This document shows, piece after piece, positions 34,941 through 43,303 of a stretch of 64,000 nt of DNA. How positions within the stretch are numbered: the stretch's first letter is position 1; every line of letters begins with the position of its first letter. The notes under the pieces were generated by a model, which saw only the letters and a program-made list of their open reading frames with translations, was not told the DNA's origin and did not search any database. A program made the translations under genes and the position numbers. The stretch comes from Pseudomonas extremorientalis. Its GTDB lineage: Bacteria > Pseudomonadota > Gammaproteobacteria > Pseudomonadales > Pseudomonadaceae. The stretch is taken from assembly GCF_001870465.1 (NCBI RefSeq), contig NZ_MDGK01000017.1:248001-312000 (forward strand), in the 5' to 3' direction.

Positions 34941-35879
34941 CTAATTCCGAACACGCTCACCCAAAATTGACATCCTGTAAACGTTGGCGAGGTATTGAGC
35001 ATCGCTCGCGAATTGTCTCGCGTGCTTCTCCCAGCGTGGCTGGTCGGTGACTGTCAGAATTGAGGTGCCGTCGGGAAGATTATCACCAACGATTTGGCCT
35101 TGAACCCCATTAACGAACACCTTTAACGCGTCATAGAAGTCTTTCCCGGCCAAGAGAGAAGCTTTAATCTCTTCCGAGCCTTCCTGGTGTAACCAGCTTT
35201 TGATGTTGAAGCGGAGCGCGTCTTCTACTTGCTCGACGTCACGGTGAAGATCTCGAAATGCATCGAAAGCTAGCTCCGGGATCCATCCTAGGGTGAAGTC
35301 GTACTGCTCCAACCAATGCAGATCGGACACAGAGAGGCAGGTGGGGACGTAGCTGCGCAGCTTGGCGAGCGACACCATGTAGTCATCATTGGAGGGTGCT
35401 TGTGGGGTAACTGACAAACTGTAAGCGTTTGGGAAAATACGCTGCAGTACGTCTTGAGGTATGGACTTGAGATCATCCGCACTGTAATCGGCCCAGTGTT
35501 TCACATGAACGGAAAATGAGCTTCCGTCCGGACGCTTATGCCGATAGACAGAACCACTGTTTTGCTGATCCTGAATGGTGGTGTGCTTGTGAGCAGTCGT
35601 AAAAATCACGTAGCCTTGAATTTTTCCTGCATACCCATCAGTTTTTTCCAACTCATCCAGCACCTGCTTCCAAGTGAATGAGGTTTCGCGCAACTTGCAT
35701 TGGCCGACCAGTGGAAAATCCGAGCTTTTGGGGACTAGATCAACCCCAAACTGGCTCTGACCTTTGTGACCGTAGCATTGGTATTTGATATGCGGGTCGT
35801 GCTTGTGGGCTATTTGCTCCATGAAGTAGCAGCAAAGTTCCTCCCAATGTTCCCAAATCTCAACCTTCAGTCCTAGCAT
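34941..35879 (-). CDS. Mrr-like PD-(D/E)xK endonuclease domain protein
   Basis: A 312-residue protein. Its N-terminal 70 residues carry a restriction-endonuclease-like core: GHKGQSQFGVDLVP (Asp47) followed by LVGQCKLRE (Gln60-Cys-Lys62), the D...QxK version of the PD-(D/E)xK active site used by Mrr-type nucleases. The remaining part, about 230 residues and mainly helical, has no match I know and may be the sensing part. The catalytic signature is nearly the same as in the membrane-anchored nuclease at 45335-46753. It stands alone, convergent with the sirtuin gene. Likely a restriction or abortive nuclease. Confidence 0.72.
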   Translation of the reverse strand: MLGLKVEIWEHWEELCCYFMEQIAHKHDPHIKYQCYGHKGQSQFGVDLVPKSSDFPLVGQCKLRETSFTWKQVLDELEKTDGYAGKIQGYVIFTTAHKHTTIQDQQNSGSVYRHKRPDGSSFSVHVKHWADYSADDLKSIPQDVLQRIFPNAYSLSVTPQAPSNDDYMVSLAKLRSYVPTCLSVSDLHWLEQYDFTLGWIPELAFDAFRDLHRDVEQVEDALRFNIKSWLHQEGSEEIKASLLAGKDFYDALKVFVNGVQGQIVGDNLPDGTSILTVTDQPRWEKHARQFASDAQYLANVYRMSILGERVRN

Positions 35880-36050
35880 TTCCAGCTCCCTTGGCGGCGG
35901 GAAGTTGTTGACGCGATGAGCGGGTGCAGCGGCCTAACGTTGGCAGGCATGATCATCGCACTAGAGGTCATGATATCGAGATCTGAAACGTAATGCGCCC
36001 AAGCTGAAGGCCGCGTAAGGTGATCGGCTTGAGGAGCTAATGAGCTCCAT

Positions 36051-36386
36051 CTACATCGACTTGACCGAGACGACCTCCACGTACTTGTACTTTTTCCTAG
36101 CAGACTTCACAGCCTCCTGCTCAGCCAGCAGCGAGCTCAACGTGCCGGCTTCGTGAATTAGCTCGTACGTTTTTCCTTCGAATTCGTTTCCGACTCGGAG
36201 AGTGACCCTGAGCCTGGGCGTGAATGCTTTGCCCATTTTCTTCTTGGCTGCGGGAGCTGCTACCGGCTTCGTGAACACTACATCTGGCACTGGCTCCTGC
36301 AACGGAGCGGCGGGCAACTGATGTTCAGGCTGAGCCGTACCGAACAGGGCACGACGCATTTCTTCTTCAGTCAAATCAGCACTCAT
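36051..36386 (-). CDS. Hypothetical protein with Pro/Ala-rich linker
   Basis: A 111-residue protein from the ATG at 36386. The N-terminal third (MSADLTEEEMRRALFG) is acidic and helical, followed by a Pro/Ala-rich linker, a KKKMGKAFTPRLRV basic stretch and a compact C-terminal segment (GNEFEGKTYELIHEAGTLSSL). The layout suggests a short docking peptide joined to a small folded domain. I recall similar proteins on Pseudomonas integrative elements, but without a function. Confidence 0.6.
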   Translation of the reverse strand: MSADLTEEEMRRALFGTAQPEHQLPAAPLQEPVPDVVFTKPVAAPAAKKKMGKAFTPRLRVTLRVGNEFEGKTYELIHEAGTLSSLLAEQEAVKSARKKYKYVEVVSVKSM

Positions 36387-36837
36387 AAACATCTCAATGG
36401 GGTGGGGCAGTAAGCTTGAAAGCTACTGGGACAGCTACGGCAGGGGGCTGACTGCTGTATAAGTGAGGTCAGATGCCCAAGTCAATTTCGAGGCAGGAGC
36501 CTCTCCAGGATCGCGAAAGCTGCTGTTTCGGCAGTCGCGTAATGAGCCCGTCGGCAAGATCGCTCGCGTGACGAGCGTACAATGTTACGGCCCTGGAGCC
36601 GGCGTTCGACCAGGTACAAATGCCCCGACTCGCTCTTGGGCAATTTTCAGTATATTCAGGACTTGTTGGCTCTCAGATGCTCGACTAATCGCGTGGGTGG
36701 AGGAGACGCGCCTCCCCACAGCTCCACAACCAGCTCGAGTAGCCCATCATGGCCAAGATGCTGGAGGGCCATGTCCCATAGCTGTCCTTCCTGCGCCATA
36801 TTTAGGCGGGCCCTAGTCATCACGGAGTTTTCGTAAC
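36387..36837. other. Gene-free interval
   Basis: No convincing gene in 451 bp. An open frame at 36463-36816 has no ribosome site and no protein-like composition. A near-palindrome GGAGACGCGCCTCC lies near 36700. The promoter of the following exonuclease gene should lie at the right end. Confidence 0.4.
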
Positions 36838-37287
36838 ATGAGGCTCTTTCTTGATTGCGAATTCACCGAGCTCTCAGCAGCAGCGAAGCTGATTTCGCTG
36901 GCACTGGTTGCCCCGGATGGTCGCGAATTCTACGTCGAAGTGATCGGCACGTGGCGAGAATACGACTGCAGTTATTTCGTGAAGGAGATCGTACTGCCAC
37001 AGCTCTGGGCCGGTGAGTACGCCATGCCGATAATCGAGGCCAGGAAGGCACTCCTCCAGTTCTTGGCAACCTACGACGAAGAGCTCGAAGTTGTCACTGA
37101 CGCCCCTGTCTACGACTGGGAGCTGTTTTGCGAGCTCGCCTATCACGATGGGAAATGGCCCAAGAACGTCAGAAACTTTCCCACTGATGCCACGACCCTG
37201 ACAGCGATGAATGATGGGGAAGAACTGCCTCACCATGCCCTGCTAGACGCCAGGATCATCGCAAGCATGTTCACAGCTAGAGCGTAA
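36838..37287 (+). CDS. DEDDh-type 3'-5' exonuclease-like protein
   Basis: A 149-residue protein with the order of acidic residues of DEDDh exonucleases: FLDCEFTEL (Asp6, Glu8), VTDAPVYDWELF (Asp88 or Asp93) and HHALLDARII (His133, Asp137). It is a minimal single-domain member, shorter than DnaQ or RNase T. It could degrade DNA or RNA. GGAG precedes the ATG. Its last codons overlap the end of the convergent nucleotidyltransferase gene by 11 bp. A distant second member lies at 52878-53342. Confidence 0.75.
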   Translation: MRLFLDCEFTELSAAAKLISLALVAPDGREFYVEVIGTWREYDCSYFVKEIVLPQLWAGEYAMPIIEARKALLQFLATYDEELEVVTDAPVYDWELFCELAYHDGKWPKNVRNFPTDATTLTAMNDGEELPHHALLDARIIASMFTARA

Positions 37288-37579
37288 CCATCTCACGCTC
37301 GATGGATTGCCTGAGGTGTTCAGGCATGTCGTTGCTCACGTGAAAGTCGACCGGCACACCCACCAAGACCTGAAGCTCGTCTTCGAGGCCGGCGATGTCG
37401 AACAGGGAGATTTTGCCGACCATTGCTGGAGGAATGGTGGCGAGCAGATCGAGGTCACTCCCTTCGTGATCATCTCCTCGAGCGGCAGAGCCGAAGAGTC
37501 TGGGCTCAATGAAGCCATAGGTCTCGATCAGACGTCGAACCTCCCCTTCCTTTCCTCGTATCGCGTCAGTGGGCCTCAT
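37277..37579 (-). CDS. MNT-type nucleotidyltransferase (MntA-like antitoxin), orphan
   Basis: A 100-residue minimal nucleotidyltransferase with the GSxxRG loop LFGSAARGDDHEGSDLDLL (residues 29-46, metal ligands Asp42 and Asp44). MntA antitoxins AMPylate and silence HEPN toxins (HepT). AAGGAG precedes the ATG. No HepT gene adjoins it: the opposite-strand exonuclease overlaps its 3' end and Shedu diverges from its 5' end. It is thus an orphan, or its partner lies elsewhere in the island, where a HEPN protein is encoded at 43304-44539. Confidence 0.82.
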   Translation of the reverse strand: MRPTDAIRGKEGEVRRLIETYGFIEPRLFGSAARGDDHEGSDLDLLATIPPAMVGKISLFDIAGLEDELQVLVGVPVDFHVSNDMPEHLRQSIEREMVTL

Positions 37580-37722
37580 ACCTTTCTCCTTGAGCCACAG
37601 GCGCTCATCGATGCCCCCGGCGAACCAGCATTTTGGTGCCCGTCTTTCCGGAGCTCAAGCGGCTCGTTAGACTCGGTATAACGCCTTCGGCGACCACTAT
37701 CTTGATCAGGGACGACAGCACT

Positions 37723-39213
37723 ATGCCTTCTATGCGGCCCTCGCAGTACGCCATGCAGCAGCGCACCGACGGAGGGCCTTTTCTTCGGTTTGATCTCGAA
37801 GACACTGGGGCTTTGAGCGAGGAAGAGCTCTCGGCCATCGAATCAGATGAGGGGTACGAGTCCATCGGTGAAGAGATATATGGGATTTCTAGGGTCTATT
37901 ACAGCGACGTCGCGTTGGCAGAGCATGAGCCAGGTTGGCACCTTCTGCTGGAGGTTGCACCGTCTTACCTGACCATTTATCCCATCAACCCTAGAGCCGA
38001 ACACCCCGAGTACGGTCAGCCCCGATATCACGGAATCAGGTCGATCATCATTACAAGACCTGTTTATACACCGTACTCCCATCCAGCCACTCCTTACGAA
38101 GTAGATGAATTGCTCGATGGGCTTCCGGAAGGGCTTTATACGGATTGGCGCTACGGCCTTGGCTTCAAGTACGAATACAGGTGCATCGTCCAGGCACTGA
38201 GCAGCCTAAAGGGGGTTGATACCATCGTGATACACGGTGGTACTGGTCACAACGATGCGAAACTCAAAGGCAACGAGTTTTACTTGGGCGTTGATCGTCT
38301 AGAGCAGCTGCGGAAATGCCTGGATCGGTTAACCCAGCGCCACCAGCGGGAGACGGCGTCTGACAAGAAACTTGCCTGCTATACAAGCCTGCTTCATGAA
38401 GCTGCGCCTGAGCTCTATCCTCCACGCGCCAGGAAGCTGCCTCCTGACCTTCTCGCTAACTTGGTTTCTCTAGGATCCCTGTCGCCCCGGCTTTCGCCTA
38501 AAGATCAACAGCAGGCAGCCAAGCTGACGGAGCAAAACGTTCCTGCGCTTGCTAAATCTGCGCCCAACTCACTGTTCAATCTCAAGGCAGAAATCGAGCT
38601 CGTTACACTCGGAGAACTCATTGAGATCTATCGAAAAATGATGGACAACAAGGTAAGCGAACCTAGATGGCAGCGGTTCTTAAGTGAACACCCCTTCGTG
38701 CTCGACATGGCATTTGGGTATCCGGTCAAGAAGATTGCAGACCAGCCATACATCGGCGGTAAAGGCTTCAGTGGCCGGGGCGGTCAGTTTTCGGATTTCC
38801 TGATGGCCGCCAGAGCAACCGGAAATCTTGCCCTCATCGAGATCAAGCATCCTCAGACTGAGCTGCTCGGTCAGTCATACCGGCAGACATTCGTGCCTTC
38901 CTATGAGCTAGGCGGTGCAGTCGGTCAGATCATTAGCCAACGCAGCGTGCTTCAACGGGAGGTTTTCGGTTTGTCCCAGGAGCTTGATGAGCGCGTTCAC
39001 GCACACGCCATTGCGGCAATCGTCATCATTGGTCGAACTCCCAGGGATCTGGCTAAGCAGCGTGCCTTCGAGCAGTATCGAAGCGGCCTGAAGGATGTAT
39101 TGGTGGTGACTTTTGATGAGCTCCAAGTACGACTAGAAAGCATCCACCAAGCCCTCACGCCCAAGCCGCCGGTGGAGCCAGAGCCAATCCGCGAGGAAGA
39201 TCTACCATTCTGA
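37723..39213 (+). CDS. sduA: Shedu defence nuclease SduA (DUF4263)
   Basis: A 496-residue protein from the ATG at 37723; the frame is open to a TTG at 37633 and other ATGs follow closely, so the start is uncertain. The C-terminal DUF4263 nuclease is clear: EPRWQRFLSEHPFVLDMAFG, then Asp358 in FSDFLMAAR and Glu373-x-Lys375 in LALIEIKHPQ. The N-terminal part, with VDTIVIHGGTGHNDAKLKG, is a longer accessory domain, which Shedu proteins vary. Shedu is a single-gene antiphage nuclease that senses DNA ends or phage replication. It diverges from the MNT gene. Confidence 0.9.
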   Translation: MPSMRPSQYAMQQRTDGGPFLRFDLEDTGALSEEELSAIESDEGYESIGEEIYGISRVYYSDVALAEHEPGWHLLLEVAPSYLTIYPINPRAEHPEYGQPRYHGIRSIIITRPVYTPYSHPATPYEVDELLDGLPEGLYTDWRYGLGFKYEYRCIVQALSSLKGVDTIVIHGGTGHNDAKLKGNEFYLGVDRLEQLRKCLDRLTQRHQRETASDKKLACYTSLLHEAAPELYPPRARKLPPDLLANLVSLGSLSPRLSPKDQQQAAKLTEQNVPALAKSAPNSLFNLKAEIELVTLGELIEIYRKMMDNKVSEPRWQRFLSEHPFVLDMAFGYPVKKIADQPYIGGKGFSGRGGQFSDFLMAARATGNLALIEIKHPQTELLGQSYRQTFVPSYELGGAVGQIISQRSVLQREVFGLSQELDERVHAHAIAAIVIIGRTPRDLAKQRAFEQYRSGLKDVLVVTFDELQVRLESIHQALTPKPPVEPEPIREEDLPF

Positions 39214-39607
39214 GCCTAGGGCAATCAAATTTGCGCCCCGTGAGCGATGCGCACCAATAATTAATTTCTGCTGCTGGCCGTTCCAGAGCTCGAATCTGAT
39301 AACCAGTGACGGCTTGAAAACGATGCTCGGCCATCAACCGCAGATGCTCTAACTCTATCCCCTCGCCCCCCATTCGCTTCGGCCTGATGGTAGACCTTCA
39401 GCGCTACCACAGCCTCTGTGTACAAGGGGGGGCGGGCATGAGCACCTTGCTCAAATCTCTTTACGCGGTCTCTTCCTTCCGCCATGGCTAGGCCTGCACG
39501 CGGGGAGCGGCCCCCTCTTGCAGACCTGCAGCTGCCTGCCTTAAATTTACCGTCCTTCATGCTGGGCGGGCAGGCTGCAAGCCCCGGACTCTGAGGTTAG
39601 GACACGA
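39214..39607. other. Gene-free interval
   Basis: In these 394 bp I see no gene with a ribosome site or recognisable product, and no copy of the dispersed hairpin element. G+C-rich runs (GGGGGGGC near 39426; GCGGGGAGCGGCCCC near 39498) stand out but have no clear role. Confidence 0.35.
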
Positions 39608-40363
39608 ATGAGCTCCACGATTCAATGGGAAGTCGAGCTTACTAGCGGCATCCCCATGTACTTGCATCAGCTTTCTGGCGAGAACGATAACAACGGCCAT
39701 TTTTGGGTATGGGGAGGCGTCGACGATTACCTCGACTGCAAAAATGACCATTTCAGCTTCAGCTCCTCGCATTTCGACGATATCGAAGATGACCCTGATG
39801 TGGCCTGGCAGGTAGCGCACGAGCTTCTTTCACTGTTCAACGGAGCTATGGCTTTGCTGTGGAAGCAGCGTCACCCTTTCCAGATTGCGCGCCTTTTGCG
39901 TGAAGGCCGGAGCGTTAACTACGTCGAAAAGCGCAATCTGCACGGCCTTCTCGGTTCTCTCCCAGCCTCAGCGAAGCGAGGCAGTGATCGGGAAGACAGT
40001 GCGATGGTTTTTCGCCTTGTATCGCTTGCTTGCGAGTACCAAGACGCTTACCACTTGGTCAAGCTGTTCGAACAAAAGGATGGTTGGACTACCTACTACA
40101 AGATTCTCGAAACGATTGAGTCCTACACGGCCAAGTACGGCTTGACCGTGCCGGTAGACAAGAAGATCCAAAAAAGTTTTGAGCTGACTGCTAACAATTT
40201 TTCGATCAGTGGTTTCGGATCGCGGCATGGCTTTAAGCAGCAGGCGAAGGAAATCAAGACCGCTTCGCTGACTATCGAAGAAGGCTATGCGTTCATCAGT
40301 GGGTACGCAAAGCGGTATCTGTCTAGGCGGTTCGGCCCTGCACTTCGGGAGAGACCAATCTGA
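39608..40363 (+). CDS. Hypothetical protein
   Basis: A 251-residue soluble protein with AGGA before the ATG. The N-terminal part is rich in Asp, Asn and Phe (GHFWVWGGVDDYLDCKNDHF), the middle is helical, and the C-terminus is basic (GYAKRYLSRRFGPALRERP). No domain is recognised. It lies between Shedu and two minus-strand unknown genes. Its length and coding bias make it a likely real gene. Confidence 0.65.
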   Translation: MSSTIQWEVELTSGIPMYLHQLSGENDNNGHFWVWGGVDDYLDCKNDHFSFSSSHFDDIEDDPDVAWQVAHELLSLFNGAMALLWKQRHPFQIARLLREGRSVNYVEKRNLHGLLGSLPASAKRGSDREDSAMVFRLVSLACEYQDAYHLVKLFEQKDGWTTYYKILETIESYTAKYGLTVPVDKKIQKSFELTANNFSISGFGSRHGFKQQAKEIKTASLTIEEGYAFISGYAKRYLSRRFGPALRERPI

Positions 40364-40577
40364 GATAGTGACGTCAGCAAGTTGCTGGCCTTAAAGCTTT
40401 TCACCACAGCATGACGTCGCAAAGGGCACCGTTAAACAATGGTAGAGAATTTAATGCAGCCGACTCGGCGTTGGGATATACCGATCACCCGCAATACCCA
40501 TGAACTCACGCAGGCTAAGCCGTTCGACGTCTAGCCTGAAAGTCGCTTCGACTCAACAGTATGGATGTCGTCCATGG

Positions 40578-41108
40578 CTACACACCCTCCGACGACGATG
40601 TTAAACCGGAGGTCTGAGAGCGGCGTCGGTACAGCTCCTTGACCCCGACCAAGGCATCAACATCAAGGTCACGCTGATGAGTATTGATGTACACATCACC
40701 GCTCTCGACCTGAAGAACGCAGATCGGCACCGCTACCTGGTTGAGTCCCATCGACAAAGACGTCAATTGCTCCATCTTCCAGCCCGAACCTTTGTTCATC
40801 CAGCCAGGTGTAACGACTTGGACGTCCTGAACAACCATGCTCTCATCCTGAGCAATGAGTAGCTCCACAAGGCGGGGCTCATCGCTGACCATCTCCTCAA
40901 AGGCTACAAATCGGCCCTCATGCCGGCGCTTGAGACTGACGTGATACCAATGCGTTGCGAGAGATCGTGAGACGGCGTGAAAGTGAGCTAGGCCATCGCC
41001 AAACATTCCAACGGGCCCAGCCTGATCTTGCATGCAAATCCTGAACATCTTGTTTCTCGTGTGAAGCAGGCCCATCAGGCGCACCTGCGGTTGACTTGAA
41101 GGGATCAT
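40578..41108 (-). CDS. Hypothetical protein
   Basis: A 176-residue protein without recognised domain; candidate starts are at 41108 and 41075, neither with a strong ribosome site. Composition is mixed alpha/beta (MFRICMQDQAGPVGMFGDGLAH; VQDVQVVTPGWMN). It is 120 bp downstream of the gene at 41228-41629 on the same strand and may belong to the same transcript. Function unknown. Confidence 0.5.
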   Translation of the reverse strand: MIPSSQPQVRLMGLLHTRNKMFRICMQDQAGPVGMFGDGLAHFHAVSRSLATHWYHVSLKRRHEGRFVAFEEMVSDEPRLVELLIAQDESMVVQDVQVVTPGWMNKGSGWKMEQLTSLSMGLNQVAVPICVLQVESGDVYINTHQRDLDVDALVGVKELYRRRSQTSGLTSSSEGV

Positions 41109-41227
41109 TGTCTTGTCGCAAGCCGTTGCCTTGATGCCTTACCAAGCGCTCCAACGAAACTTATGATTCTGAGCTTCGTCGCATTGAGCTGCTGCGGACA
41201 CCCTACCCAGCAGGGGCCGGCTGACGA

Positions 41228-41629
41228 TCAGAAAAGGGAAAATATTGCGTCGATGGAAGACGACTTCCGGTGCCCAGGGCCGAGAAGAACGTAAACGGAG
41301 TTCCGCGTAGCGAACAGGAAGCCTTCTTTGAAGGTGGTGCCCATACTGGAGCGCACCCAGTTACCGGGTTCGAATCGTCTCTGTTCGTCGTGCACCACCT
41401 GGTGGGCAAACAGAAACATTGGCTGGCAGCCTGCGGCGATTACTTTTGCGCGCTCGGTGTCAGTGACTACGGCGTCCAGGATGATCCACTCTTCGACGAC
41501 GCATAGTGGAAGGTGCTTATAGTGCCTTCTTGCCGCCTGCAGGGCGTCATCAAGGCAAAGCTCCGCGCCCATTAGGCTGACACCAGGATCGCCCAACAGA
41601 CCGTCTTGAATGGGACTATCCACGTCCAT
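41228..41629 (-). CDS. DUF6957-like hypothetical protein
   Basis: A 133-residue protein from the ATG at 41629, with GGGTGGAG upstream; an earlier in-frame ATG is at 41653. The segments LLGDPGVSLMGAELCLDDAL, CVVEEWIILDAVVTDTERAK, GNWVRSS and TRNSVYVLLGPGHRKSS match a family (DUF6957, as I recall) common in Pseudomonas islands. Its function is unknown. It diverges from the XRE regulator at 41807, which may control it. Confidence 0.65.
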   Translation of the reverse strand: MDVDSPIQDGLLGDPGVSLMGAELCLDDALQAARRHYKHLPLCVVEEWIILDAVVTDTERAKVIAAGCQPMFLFAHQVVHDEQRRFEPGNWVRSSMGTTFKEGFLFATRNSVYVLLGPGHRKSSSIDAIFSLF

Positions 41630-41751
41630 ATCTCCACCCTCAGGATTTATCATAAATTGTCAGGCCGTGGTCGCTGTCAGCTCCCCCCTGTTGGCGTCGG
41701 GCCTGAAGAGAGGGATTGGAGCCGCCCCGATCTTTACAATAATACCTCATA

Positions 41752-41800
41752 TTGATGTTTATCGGAAACCCAATGGTATGGCTATATCCTGACTTTTGGC
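41752..41800 (+). promoter_or_regulatory. Promoter/operator of XRE gene, shared with the 51339 paralogue
   Basis: TGATGTTTATCGGAAAC (41753-41769) and GGCTATATCCTGACTTTTGG (41780-41799) recur with few changes upstream of the paralogous XRE gene at 51339. Shared blocks upstream of two related regulators suggest a common promoter and self-recognised operator. Confidence 0.6.
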
Positions 41801-41806
41801 AGAGCC

Positions 41807-42298
41807 ATGCATCTCAAAATCGCCTTAGCAGGCACCCTCAGGGCTCTACGCCTGAACAAACGCTTCCGGTATGAGAAGCTTTCGGATGCCAGCGCCAAGT
41901 CCAAGATCAGTGCTCTGGAGCGCGGTGAAACCAGCATCACGCTTGAGAAATTCGAAAGCCTGGCTGAAGCACTTGAGATAGATCCGCTCGCCCTTCTGGC
42001 CTTGTGCATGTCCGCACGGCTGGGGACGCCATATCCTGACCTCATGAAAAATGCACAAGAGCAGCTTCGAGCGTTTGAAGCTGGTGGGGGCATGGAGCTA
42101 TTAGCAGAGCAATTTGCCGATGGGGCTTTAGTTCAGCGTACACGCGGAAAACCTCAGAACCCCGCAAGCCTCGACGCCGTTAGGAGGCTTAGAGCAACCG
42201 GCATGACACAGGCGCAGATCGCCCAGGAGTTGGGCTTGTCGCCGAGCCTAGTCAATCGTCATTGGAAGCGCATTCTCTCCGAAGACTCGAGTACGTGA
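41807..42298 (+). CDS. XRE-family regulator with second C-terminal HTH
   Basis: A 163-residue regulator. An N-terminal XRE-like helix-turn-helix (RYEKLSDASAKSKISALERG, residues 22-41) is followed by a helical middle and a C-terminal resolvase-like helix-turn-helix (MTQAQIAQELGLSPSLVNRHW, about 134-154). The linker motif FEAGGGMELLAEQFADG...RTRGKPQNP is shared with the protein at 50872-51339, its paralogue. The upstream regions also match. It diverges from the DUF6957-like gene. Probably a local autorepressor and cargo regulator. Confidence 0.8.
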   Translation: MHLKIALAGTLRALRLNKRFRYEKLSDASAKSKISALERGETSITLEKFESLAEALEIDPLALLALCMSARLGTPYPDLMKNAQEQLRAFEAGGGMELLAEQFADGALVQRTRGKPQNPASLDAVRRLRATGMTQAQIAQELGLSPSLVNRHWKRILSEDSST

Positions 42299-42489
42299 AA
42301 CAGGGCTCTTCCGTTGCGTCCAAGTTGGCATGGCACCGCACACTCATAAGAGGTTTTGATCTGAGTTGAAGCGAGGATAGTCTGTTTAGGCCTCATGCCG
42401 GCATCACTGCTGCCGCGATACGGCAGCGCGCTTTACGACCGTCCTTGCTTCAATCCGGATTTGAAGCGGGTCATGCCTATTGTTCTAGT

Positions 42490-43221
42490 TCAAGTATATC
42501 TAGGAGTTCCCAGCATACTTGATACCCTGACCCTATCGCCAAGTCCCGCAGACTCAGCGGCAAGGCGAATAGCTTGAGTGTCGTCAATAGACAGTTCTGG
42601 GCCAAGATAAATTCGATCTATAAGCAAGCAAACATCTACGGCCACTTTAATACCAGACTCAGGAACCTTTACGCCAAATTCCTCTGCCAAACGAAGTGAT
42701 ATCATCAGCCTGAATTCTTGCTCCCAGGAAAATGCCTTATGCTTGTACATAAAGCGCTCAAGCACATTAACCCTAAGTCTCTCTTTTAACAGATCGAGAT
42801 ACCGAACATTACCGCTCCAGAGAGTTTCGTCAGCGTAATCCTCCCTCAGTTTGAAGGGCTTAATCGCCTTGGCCAATCTCGCTGGACTTGTTCGAATAGC
42901 TACTCCTTTCCATGCTGCAGCATACAACTGCCACATCGCATCACTTTCATATGCAGCTCGATGCCAACAACATATTTTTGTTAGACGACGTAGCTGCTCG
43001 AAGGCTCTTTCGCCGCCCTCATTCTGCGGCAAAAACCGGGGATCATGAATTGATCCTGGTGGTAGTACAGCAGTAGCCCCCTCAAAAGGATCTTGAAACT
43101 GTCGGGCAGATGCAAAATAAAGACACCCTTGATTTATCATCTCTAAAAAACGATCAGGCCTAAAGTATCGCCACAAGTGTTCGTTCGCATCAATAGACTC
43201 ATCAAACACAGTTCTCAACAT
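42490..43221 (-). CDS. DUF2971-like protein
   Basis: A 243-residue protein with the DUF2971 layout: N-terminal LWRYFRPDRFLEMINQGCLYFAS, then FQDPFEG, a CCWHRAAYESDAMWQLYA stretch, GVAIRTSPARL, and the later WEQEFRLMI segment. Members are frequent in defence islands and have no established activity. AGAGG lies just before the ATG. It is the last gene of a minus-strand run with the HEPN protein, 82 bp downstream of it, and probably co-transcribed. Confidence 0.72.
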   Translation of the reverse strand: MLRTVFDESIDANEHLWRYFRPDRFLEMINQGCLYFASARQFQDPFEGATAVLPPGSIHDPRFLPQNEGGERAFEQLRRLTKICCWHRAAYESDAMWQLYAAAWKGVAIRTSPARLAKAIKPFKLREDYADETLWSGNVRYLDLLKERLRVNVLERFMYKHKAFSWEQEFRLMISLRLAEEFGVKVPESGIKVAVDVCLLIDRIYLGPELSIDDTQAIRLAAESAGLGDRVRVSSMLGTPRYT

Positions 43222-43303
43222 TCACCTCTACCAATTACTTTCGGTTACCATCCCATGTCGGTAATAGAACTTGGCACCACCGAACATCCTCCTCGACCAC
43301 TCT

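Noticed and set aside
36463..36816. A 117-codon open frame between the Pro/Ala-rich hypothetical gene and the DEDDh exonuclease
   Set aside because: No ribosome site, no domain, and odd composition; treated as non-coding.
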